Below, one piece after another: positions 1 to 9,159 of a DNA stretch of 64,000 nucleotides (its first letter is position 1; every line of letters begins with the position of its first letter). This DNA comes from Vermamoeba vermiformis (taxonomy: Eukaryota > Tubulinea > Echinamoebida): the NCBI GenBank assembly GCA_045837725.1, contig JBEWZL010000053.1, positions 62,001 through 126,000 of the forward strand, given 5' to 3'. Both the position numbers and the translations under genes were made by a program. The notes beneath the pieces are model-generated. The model had not been told where the DNA came from and searched no databases. It was given only the letters and a program-made list of their open reading frames with translations.

Positions 1-1529
1 ACGTCGGAAAAAACAGTGGCATCGTAAGTCAGATCTAAATCAATTATTCAACGTGCAAATATTAATTTTATGCTTCAAATTTCTGTCTATGATAAATTTA
101 AATAATATCACGAGAATTAATGGCTTAGTGATGAACTTCTTATCATCCTTATCTGCGTAGTATGAATAAGATTGATTTTAATATGATTCTAATTTGCCAA
201 TTACAAATTCATAGTACTTCATATTATTAACTCATAGCAACATATTTAATAACGTATTTTACGTGGTTTTAGTTCTTCGCATTCCATCAGTCCAGTACGT
301 GCTTGGGCAATCTCTTAGGCGCTGTTCTATTAAGCAGTGGAGGCGTTAGCAATGTCGTATTGTTCATTATATTCACTGTTATTGGCATATTTGGTGTTGC
401 TGTATTCTTAGCGCTAAGGTAAGCACTTGGAAAATATTCTTTGCTTGGATCGAGATCGCTAACTTTCCAAATTTAGAAATCCGCCGCAGACCTCCGAAGA
501 GATCGCACTGCGCGCTGAAAATGCTAAGCAGCCGTTGTCTTATCGATTGTTCAAGGCATTTACTATGTTCAAAGACAAACGATTTTTGATTTTGGTTCCG
601 TTCATCATTTACAGCGGCATGAGGTACGAATAACGATATCGATTACCAAATAAGGAAATATTCATATTAATGTCTATATGTAGTCAAGGATATATCTACG
701 GAACATTTGCTACGGAGCTTGGAAAGTTTTGGTTGGGTTGGGTCATGGCCTCTTTTGGCGCGTCAAATGCTCTTTGTACGTACTTCCGATTGACATTTTG
801 ACACGTGTCATCGCTCATGCTCGGCACCGACGCCTTTCTCTAATACTTTTCCATATTAATAGGCTCGACTATGGTTGGCAAAATCCTCAGCAAGATCGGC
901 TGCAAAGGCACCATTACTTTATCGACGGTGTGCTTCCTTATTTGCAGTATTACGATGGCTGCAACACCGACTGAAGTCTTGCAACAAAATTACGGTGTTT
1001 TGTTCATGTGCGCCATTTTCTTAGGTACGTACAAGTTATTCGGTGGAGCTGGGTCTCTCGAAATTTCAACATTTGTATACAATGAGGTTAAATCTTTAAT
1101 GTACTAATATGATTATGATTATCAGGTGCGGCAGATGCAGGCTATAATACGACAATTTACGCGATCTGGGGCGCGTACTGGCCAAAAACAATTGAAATGG
1201 CATTTGGAGGCTTTAGATTTATTCAAGGCTCAGCTATTGCACTATTTTTGGGCATAGGACCGGTAGTTAACTTGACGCAAGCCACAGTGCTTATCGTCGT
1301 GTTTATCTTCGCCGGATTGACTGCCGTCCTAATCTGCGATCGAATTATTCAGCCTATGGATATTAAGCCTGGTCAAGAGGATCATAACGAAGTTAATTTT
1401 ACTACGAGCACCCATACAGAAGTCGCTTCTGCTTTGGAGAATGGCGATCATTACACGAATGGAACGGATGTGGATGACATGAGATCCGTTCCTCTCGACG
1501 ACAACTCACCTGTTACTGGAGCAGCCTAA
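1..1529 (+). CDS. UNC93-like multi-spanning membrane protein, 5' end outside window
   Basis: Exons read as 1-23, 273-418, 477-623, 684-775, 863-1024 and 1126-1529 (TAA). All junction phases agree, for example GGC ATC joined to TTC TTC and CTT T joined to GC TCG. The protein is a chain of hydrophobic helices. It carries the UNC93 family pattern around GIFFAFHQSSTCLGNLLG, a short loop FIIYSGMSQGYIYG, and a late GAADAGYNTTIYA segment before the last helices. UNC93 proteins are major-facilitator-related membrane proteins; animal UNC93B1 escorts Toll-like receptors and others are linked to ion channels, so transport or trafficking is inferred only from family. The C-terminal tail after about position 1360 is acidic and cytosolic-looking. 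Two introns are unusual: 24-272 is long (249 bases) and 776-862 contains the palindrome TGACACGTGTCA. The N-terminal half is missing upstream of the window. Confidence 0.8.
799..810. repeat. TGACACGTGTCA palindrome, copy 1 (intron)
   Basis: Perfect 12-base palindrome inside the UNC93 intron 776-862, preceded by T and followed by T (TTGACACGTGTCAT). One of eight perfect copies in the window. It contains a CACGTG E-box/G-box core. Confidence 0.9.
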
Positions 1530-1754
1530 TATCCTTGGCATCAGTATGTCAATTTCTACGAATGTAAATAGCCTATTTATTTGCGGAAACGTTTTGTGCG
1601 CCATCGCCAAATTGCACGAGAATTCATTTTATTGCAATTATTCTCCTAGAATTCTTTCAATCATCACGCAATATCACGCGGTATCGAAACGACAAATAGT
1701 GAATCGAATATCGCGAAAGTCTATTTTGAAGTTCATTTGGATCAAGGAACAACG

Positions 1755-3117
1755 ATGGCGACTAAAAGAAAGCACGAAGACGACTCAATTGCTGGACGAT
1801 TGACTAAACGTCTTAAGACTGATACTATCGAAGCTGAGCGTAAGTTATGCATTTACCAGATATTTATTCTGAGAAATTCTTATCGTTTTTTTATTTCAAT
1901 TACAGAAAAGCTTGATGAGGTCTGGAAGAACCTCAATGACCAACTCGGAGCTATCCAATACCCTGCTGTCACCGAGGAAGAGGTCGATCAATGGGAAATG
2001 AAGGTCAAAGAAGCGCTCGATAAGTACAAGCGCTTCGATCGACTTCGCTACAAGTTTCCTGCGCAGCTTCGCGAATATCTCAAGCTTACCGGCAAAGCAT
2101 TGAAGGACTACACCGACCATTCGCCAAGAAAGGACCTGCTTACGAGTTTTTACGGCAAATTCATCGCAGATTTCGATCGAATGCTCGATCTAACGAAAGA
2201 AAGCGTAGAAGACACTACTGAAAGTGGAGAACATACGGAGACTAAGAAAGATGGCCAAAGAGTATATTGGGTACGTATACTTCACGATTTACAGCAGATC
2301 TAACCGAAATTTTAGTTCTGCATCTACGGCGAGAGCGAAGAGTACTCGATCTTGGTCAATTGTGACTCGCAAGATGAAGAAAACTTCGGAGGAGTCTACT
2401 GCGTTATCTCTGGTGAAGTCAATGACGATGGAACTGAAAAAATCATCAAGCTCGCCGCAAATTTGGCCGACTTCTTCAATTTGTTGATCACATCCATGAA
2501 GTACGAAGCTTTCCCCGGATTCTTGAAGCCATCAAAGTATGAATATACCATATTTATCACATCTATAGCGATCTGATAACATAATTAGGCTTGTTGAGTG
2601 GATCAAGGGCGAGTTCGGTCACGAATGCGAGATCGATACTTTCAAGGACAATTCTTGGAAGCTAATCGACGCAACCACCCGCTCTAAGCCTATTAGAGAA
2701 CTCATAGAGAGCGAGAAAGGCACAGTTTACGTTCCAATTTATCTTAGTGGCGGATCCGAAACCGAAGCTGTTTTGACGAAGGACTCGTACGGCGAATTAA
2801 TGCTCCGAATTGCTAAAACTCCTGAAGAAGATAACACTCATGTTACTTATGATAAGACTAAGCCCATTTTATTTATTGTCAACAAACTGACCGGTAAGAT
2901 CTGCTCACTAGAAATTCTAGTAACTGAACCGTTTTTCCTTCCAGGAATGGGTTATATGGGCACTCTCAATGACGCTAAGAAGTATATCGAATCTGGTGGC
3001 ACCAATGCGTTCCATACATTCATCGAGTATAAAGCACTCAACGACATTCTAGGCGACAAAACGGATCGCGTTAAAATTGACCTATTCTGGCTCAAAGCTG
3101 ATACGCAACAGTCTTAA
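1755..3117 (+). CDS. SUKH (SMI1/KNR4-like) fold protein
   Basis: Exons 1755-1839, 1906-2270, 2316-2536, 2589-2893, 2945-3117 (TAA), all in phase; AATAAA follows at 3155. The N-terminus is basic, with KRK and KRLK (a likely nuclear signal). A helix around KFPAQLREYLKLTG and a later segment reading SILVNCDSQDEENFGGVYC ... NLADFFNLLI match the SUKH pattern (LPxxLxxFL ... FG ... LAxxFxxFL). In eukaryotes SUKH proteins include yeast Smi1/Knr4, a signalling scaffold; in bacteria they are toxin-immunity proteins. The C-terminal third (GMGYMGTLNDAKKYI onward) aligns with the C-terminus of the gene at 6920-9080, so the two are paralogues. A decayed piece of this gene lies at 5293-5363. The assignment rests on pattern reading, not on a profile search. 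Confidence 0.65.
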
Positions 3118-3281
3118 ATTTCCAGATTATAGACCTATATAAAGTTGATAGATAAATAAAAGATTTCTTTAACAATAAGCGATCCCGAAACCATTTTTTG
3201 GCAAGCACAAGTTGAGTAACACAAAAGGGCTGCATTAGCCTTTTATTACATACAAATTAATAGTTGCTTGGCTTCTCTTTA

Positions 3282-5123
3282 ATGGTAAGTCTAAAGCAAC
3301 TCCAGAAACAGATATACCACAAAACGTCAAATCTGGATGCGACGAAAGTGAATAAGCAAGAGAATAAATAAATAAATTAAACCTATCGATTTTTAATATT
3401 AAAATATTATTTAAATAGGAAGAGCTTCCGTTAGAAATACAAAAACAAATTGCGGTGTTTGCCTGTGACTCAGCACGACGATGCCTTCGCTTAGCAAGCA
3501 TGAAATGGTTCAAAATAGTCGATTATAGGGATTTTAATATTTATTTAACGAAAAAAGCAGATTGGCAGCAGATCGTTGATAGATTCGAAACTTACACCAA
3601 TTTAATTTCACTCAGCCTCAAGAAAAATGTTATGCAATGCCCACACGATATATTCGCACATTTAACACGCTTGACAAATATGTCTAGCTTCGATATTGAC
3701 CAAATACAGTCATCAGCGTCATTTTCTGACTGGATGAAGCTCACCGCAATGACCAATCTGAAATTTATCTCCAATGATTTCCGCGATATGCCATTTAATA
3801 TTTGGAAACAATTAACGCAACTAGAAGCGTTTGAATCATTCTATCAACTTCAAGTACCATTCAACGAGATCACAGATGCAACTTCGTGCCTGACGAACCT
3901 TCAAAAATTAACCCTATGTACGGACTCACAAATTAATTTCCCTTTTGCTAACGTGGGTAACTCAAACTTGACATATTTGCACTTGCTGGCTCACAAAACG
4001 GTAGAATGGACCAATGAAGACTTGCAACGATTTTCTAACGTTAAGCAATTCTTTTTCAACGAAACAAATCTGTCAAAAATGAAATCTCTTTCACTCGACG
4101 CCATGACAGCACTAGAAGAACTCAGTACATCGTTTTTTATCGAGTCCGTCAACTCAACAAGGTTGACTGCCTTGCGCCACATTACTCTCAATCAAATAGA
4201 CGAGTCTTTGTTTCCAAAATTGGGCAATCTCAAAAGCCTCAGTCTTCAGACGGTACATGATCACTCAGAATGTTTGACGGCATTAACACAATTGGAAGAA
4301 TTTTCGATTGGTGCGACTTCGACAAAACAAAAACTTGCCATATTAGGCAATATCTTGTCAACCAACTTGTTAAGTCTTGAAGTTTCGTTAGCTTACAGCA
4401 CAATTGACTTTGGCTACTTGACTCAGCTCACATCACTTCAGCATCTCACTTTGTACCATACTTTGTGTGATGACATCATCACAGTATTGACTAATTTGGA
4501 AAAGCTCAATTATTCAACTAACAATTTGGAAACAAGTGACGTGTCATTGGTAAAATGTTTGCCGACACTGACCAAATTGCGAGAGTTACACTACTTGCCA
4601 AATATAGCAACAGACATCTCAATTGACCTATCACCACTAACAAATTTGGAACGGTTAGACCTTGAAGTTGATTCTGCAGTTTATTTTGGCCTCAGTCAAC
4701 TCACCAAATTAACATATCTAGCACTTAGTGCCCAAAAACAAGACCAATTTGCAATCGTTCAAGAGATTTCAGTTTTGACCAATCTGCAAACATTATCATG
4801 CAAATTAGATGCAAATTTAGACTACAGAGTGTTGACAGCTATGACTAATTTGAAGAATTTGACAGTACATCATTTCAACAATGAAGAAGATGTGCTGTAC
4901 TTAACAACTCTACGACTTACACACCTAGTTACACTAAAAGGACTTGGTGTTAATGGAGTATCATCTCACTAGATTGACTTCATTGCAAGACATTTTATTG
5001 CGAGACTCCAACTTGGCTCCTAAGTCATTACACGAGAAGCTGCCAAATCTGCGGCATTGCACTATTTATGCTGCTCAAAGAAAGGCTCAATCGAAAAAAC
5101 AGAGGAAGAGGTTTTCCTCTTGA
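3282..5123 (+). CDS. F-box / leucine-rich-repeat protein, with an apparent +1 frame change near the end
   Basis: The first coding exon seems to be just the ATG at 3282-3284, directly followed by GTAAGT; the intron 3285-3418 ends TTAAATAG and the next exon opens GAAGAGCTTCCGTTAGAAAT. This gives MEELPLEIQKQIAVFA, a good F-box start (LPxEI). About 20 LRR-like repeats follow (LTNLxxLxL), many with the phrase LTNL. F-box/LRR proteins choose substrates for SCF ubiquitin ligases. The zero frame stops at 4970-4972. The next frame (+1) continues the repeat pattern as LTRLTSLQDILL and ends at TGA 5121-5123 after a basic tail. The change fits best at CTT 4943-4945 followed by G, giving an uninterrupted repeat. 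If no shift occurs the protein ends at 4972, about 50 residues shorter. Confidence 0.7.
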
Positions 5124-5292
5124 TGAATTTGAATAAACGTACGAAGAAACGAACTTTGCAAAGCACACGTGGCGAACAAAACAGCTGCGACAATCGAGCC
5201 GCTTTTTTGCAAGCAAGATATCTGGTAAGTCACAATTGACCAAGATCAAGTACTCTTCACACTCGCTGTAGATGCAGAACTAAAACTTTGGT

Positions 5293-5363
5293 TAATGAAG
5301 GACTTGTACGGTGAATGAATGCTTCGAATTGCTAAAACTCCCGAAGAAGACAACACGCATGTT
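5293..5363 (+). pseudogene. Fragment of the SUKH gene (copy of 2777-2848)
   Basis: This stretch repeats, with scattered substitutions, the part of the SUKH gene encoding TKDSYGELMLRIAKTPEED: compare GAATTGCTAAAACTCC and GAAGAAGA in both. The reading frame is interrupted early by a stop and no neighbouring exon of the source gene can be recognised. It is a decayed partial duplicate about 2.5 kb downstream of its source. Confidence 0.75.
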
Positions 5364-5430
5364 TTTTCGTTAATAAATTTTATTCTACACCAAAACACTT
5401 TAGTAGGGTCACTTAGCTCTCTTTCCTGCT

Positions 5431-6143
5431 TTACTTCTTATTCAGAGGATTGAAAGAAGGAAATCTTTGATGCTGCTCGAAACATTCTGCGCTGCAATAG
5501 TACGCTGACTGACATCCCGGGCAAGCAAAAAAGAGTCCCGTCTTGTCACTTTCTACTCTCGTGCAGCAATGACAAATCTTCTTGAAATGAAGCACTTCAA
5601 AGCATTTTTCATTCGTGAGTTTTAAAGCAGGTCGGTTATCGAGTGCAATCCGAACATACGGGTTGTGCAAACGGATCCATTGGCCAACTTTCACGTGGAT
5701 CATGCTAACTTCATAGATTAGCACTCTGAAGGTATCGCCTGGTTTGCCGTTAAAAAAACAATCTTTAAACAATCGATTCTTACCTTTCTTGTCTTCAAAA
5801 ACGGTCTCTATTCCAACTTTCTCAGGCGGGGCGAGAATTAGGCAGTCAATATAACCCTCGTAGATTCGCTTTGAATTAAGTCTTCCAAAAATACTCTTTG
5901 ACGCTTAGCATGATCCGGTTGCCGTTTATGCTCAATGTCTTGAAGCTATTCATCCCATCTCCCTAAAGATATTTTTAACTAACGTCACGAGGTTAATTGA
6001 TTCTACGTCAAGGACTGACAAGGCGGATTCAATGTGCACTTTCAGGATCATTTTAGAGAATAGTCCGCTACCTCGTTCTCCTCGTACTCGACGTAAATAA
6101 CAGTCTTTTCAGCTTCTATTCAATAAGCTTTCATCTCGACCAT
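5431..6143 (-). pseudogene. MYND-finger gene, apparently decayed
   Basis: On the minus strand a clear MYND-type zinc finger is readable at 5440-5590: CHCC, then CPGC, then YYCSAECFEQHQ. The usual closing H and C are missing before the stop. Upstream the frame stays open to about 5925 (KRIYEGYIDCLILAPPEK). Further upstream, protein-like stretches (INLVTLVKNIFREMG; TVIYVEYEENEVADY) can be seen back to an ATG at 6143. They lie in different frames with at least three frame changes and one in-frame TGA, and no intron resolves them. MYND fingers bind proline-rich partners in chromatin and signalling proteins. The decay, together with the SUKH fragment next to it, suggests a non-functional locus; a badly assembled gene is the alternative. 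Confidence 0.6.
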
Positions 6144-6624
6144 ACTCCGGCACGCTAATAGATCAGATGGAAAACGGCGAACCCCCCCCCCCCGGCCAAC
6201 CGCCCACCACCGTCGCAAGGAAGCTATTGCAAATCGCATACTTCCCCATTCTCAACGCACTCACTCGCCGTCAACAACCCCACAACGACACGGATCGAGA
6301 CAGCCAGCACGCACGCGAATTCCCCCACCATAAAAAAAAATTTGATAACCACCCGAGGATTATGCGAATTTAAGAATACTTTTTTCCTCCATTGACGCCG
6401 CTTTGATTATACCATTCAAAGCATGTTTACATTTATGAATCAACGCAGCACAGCAAATATTAGTTTTGAACGCGCCCCGGATGCACTGGGAATTTAATGA
6501 CGGGAGAAGCGCGGCTTTCGATGAGTAAAATATATTTGATTCTCGCGTCATAATTTGTACGCGGAGTGGAGCCAGGAAGAGAAAGGGAAGAAAAAGGGGG
6601 GAGAGGGAAGGAAGCAGCCTAGCC
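6144..6624. other. Intergenic stretch of unusual composition with C12 tract
   Basis: No convincing gene. It holds a run of twelve C (6182-6193), a C-rich segment to about 6260 and a purine-rich segment (6560-6617, many AG and GG). It is more GC-rich and more strand-skewed than the flanking genes. Confidence 0.5.
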
Positions 6625-6813
6625 GTGATGCTAGTTTTGCTCCTGGAAACTGAGCGCGAACAAACTCTCTCGCTTGCGAATATCAAATTGATCGAATCTT
6701 GCATTGCTCATGGAACATGGAGTCCGTTTGATGAAGCGGAAAGAAAACAGCTGTTGCTTTTTGCGCAAAGGAGAAAACATTCAGCAATTCTAGATATCTT
6801 GACCCGAAAATAA
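6625..6813 (+). CDS. Small hypothetical ORF or last exon
   Basis: A 62-codon open frame ends TAA and runs directly into AATAAA. It has a charged helical look (ANIKLIESCIAHGTW; ERKQLLLFAQRRKHSAIL). It could be the final exon of a gene whose earlier exons I cannot find, or chance. No family recognised. Only 106 bases separate it from the next start codon. Confidence 0.25.
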   Translation: MMLVLLLETEREQTLSLANIKLIESCIAHGTWSPFDEAERKQLLLFAQRRKHSAILDILTRK

Positions 6814-6919
6814 AATTCTGGCAGCATGTAGCAAATTAATGGAAATTTCGTTGTTTTAGAAGTAAAGTTACTATCATTGGTTTTTTTTTTAGTTTGATTC
6901 ATATCCTCGGTCTTGAAAA

Positions 6920-9080
6920 ATGACAAGCACAACAAAACGAAAACAATCGGATCTCGCGGATCTACCAGAACTCGTTCCGCCTTCTAAAAAGCAAAAGATT
7001 GACACCTCCGATGGTAAGTCTGTAAATATTGCTTGTAAACTAATTATGAAATCGCAGGCAAGATAAAGAAATTGTGGCATAAAATCGCAGATCGATGTAA
7101 GGGACTAGAATTTGAGCCTGCATCTGACGAGCAAATTGACTCGTGGGAAAATTCACTAAGAAGAAAGATAAACAAGCACTTCAAGCAGTTTGACGCGAAG
7201 AAGCTCAAATTTCCTGATGAATTAAGAACCTTATGGAAGATCTGCGGCAATGGCGCCCGTCATTTTGCTCGAGAATTTGAGAATACTCATTACAATATGC
7301 TTCAAGAATTTTCTAATTTTATTGGAGATGGTGCGAGTCACGTACAAGCATACACATCCGACATAAATTTGATGGGCGGAAACCACAATTTCGAAAACGG
7401 CGATGACTTTCAAGTAGTAAGAACACCTTATTGGGTAAGCAATAATAGTCCTTCAATATCTATCACATTATTGCTGTAAAATAACAAAGGTGGATCTGAC
7501 CCAAATTTCATTGGCCTAGGCAAAATTCGGTGAAGAAGGAGAATTTTGTGAAATGTTTATCTATTGCGATGCTACGAGCGGTAATTACGGCGCAATTCAT
7601 CGCTTTAACTACGAATTGCAAGAAACAGTCTTTGTTTGCGATTCTTTGGCGACGTACTTGGAGCACCTTGGCAACTATCTGAACGACGTGCTAATTTTTG
7701 AAAATTTCTCGCGAGAAGTCTTAGTACGGTAAGTCACAAGGCCTATTCATTTTTAAACTTATAGTGTTAAAACTCTAATTATCAAAGGCGATTTATCGGC
7801 GCTAAGAACGGGGTTGTCAAAATTGCCGGGGAATTTGACACGTGTCATAGTTCAAGCTGGAATCGTGTCAAACTCGGAGACAGGCCATTAGAAGACGCGT
7901 TGAAAGTGGCAAAAGGCACGTCGTTCATTAAAATCAGCACGTGTTTGCAAAAACTTGGTCCCAATACTCCAGTCGCCAGCATCGAAGACTACAAGATGAT
8001 CTTGCAAAACTTCTCGCCCGATCTCGATCAATATCTCGAGCTGTATCCGGAACAAAACAGCAGCTCGTTGAAAACCAACATCATATCGCCAGCCAGCGAA
8101 CAACAGAAACAAGACTCGTTCACGCCTATTACCGAGACCAAAAAAACAGCTCCAAAGCTGACTGACGCGCATTGGACTCAACATCGCAAACGTGTACGAG
8201 CGAAGCTGACTGATGTGTTCAGGCGTGTCAACAAGTCAAAGTTGACAGATGTCAAAGACGCGAGTGACGCGCACATTAGAAAACTCGCCAAAGAGATTGA
8301 AGCAGCGCTCGTGAACAAAGTACCACGTGAAAAGTACTTACCGGAGTTCCGCGCATTAGTCTCTAGTTTGCCGAAGAACCTCTCGCTCTGTAGCCAGTTG
8401 TTGAACGGAAAACTCAGCGCTGAAGAGCTCGTCAAGATGGACAACGATCAATTGGCACCAGAGGCGTTGAGAGAACTGCGAGCCAAGCATCAGAATCAAT
8501 TGCCCATCGGTGTCAGAGACGAGACGGTGGTCGTAACAGGCGATGACCAAACGATGGACAAAACGACTGTCGAGCATCACTCCAAAGTCCTGGACACGCA
8601 GAACGATCGCATGACTGAAGAACGAAGAATGAGTTCGTTAGCGGATGTCAATAGAGAAGAAAATCTGATGGATCCAAATACCATTGCCTCTGGCGTGCCT
8701 GAAGAGCCGCCGCTTGACGAGAAAGAAGTGACCGTTGATTCTCCGACCAGCATTGAAAAGCAGTACCCTAAAGAACGAATTCAGCCCGAAACTGATAAAA
8801 TGTTTTTCATTAGAAATCATTATTCAGGTAAAGATTTTTTTCTTACCGTGAAAAATTCGCGAGATATTTTTAACATTTTTTCACAACAGGACTTGGCGTC
8901 GAGTGCAACTGGGCTGAACTGAAAGATGCATACGCCTGGGTCGAGAATGATGCAGCCTTTGATGTCTACATTAAGTACGAGAAGTTAAAAGAAATGACGG
9001 GTGAAAAGATCGGCAAAATTAACGCGAAGCATTTCTGGATCAACAACACTCAAACGACTGGAATTATGGAACAGTCCTAA
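6920..9080 (+). CDS. SUKH-fold protein with TFIIS central-like domain
   Basis: Exons 6920-7013, 7058-7434, 7520-7728, 7788-8827, 8890-9080 (TAA), all in phase. Order of parts: basic N-terminus with KKQK; a SUKH-like domain (KFPDELRTLWKICGNG ... FIYCDATSGNYGAIHRF ... LATYLEHLGNYL), the same layout as in the gene at 1755. Then, at about 8170-8490, a TFIIS domain-II-like helical bundle: VRAKLTDVFRRVN, AKEIEAALVNKV, FRALVSSLPKNLSLCSQLLNG, LSAEELVKMDNDQLAPE. That last phrase is the hallmark of the TFIIS, PHF3 and DIDO family, which contacts RNA polymerase II. An acidic linker follows, then the C-terminal module shared with the paralogue. A role in transcription is inferred from the TFIIS-type domain. 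TGACACGTGTCA sits in the coding sequence at 7836-7847. Confidence 0.7.
7836..7847. repeat. TGACACGTGTCA palindrome, copy 2 (coding)
   Basis: Perfect 12-base palindrome in the coding exon of the SUKH-TFIIS protein, read as part of EFDTCHS. This is the only perfect copy outside an intron. Context TTGACACGTGTCAT. Confidence 0.9.
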
Positions 9081-9159
9081 ATAGAACATTGTGTCAAACC
9101 CATTTTAAAAAGAAATAAAATATAGCATTAGAATTGATCATAAGAATTCCCGTTAGTTT

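Noticed and set aside
128-134. GTGATGA C-box in the long first UNC93 intron as an intronic C/D snoRNA
   Set aside because: No CTGA D-box at a suitable distance and no terminal stem.
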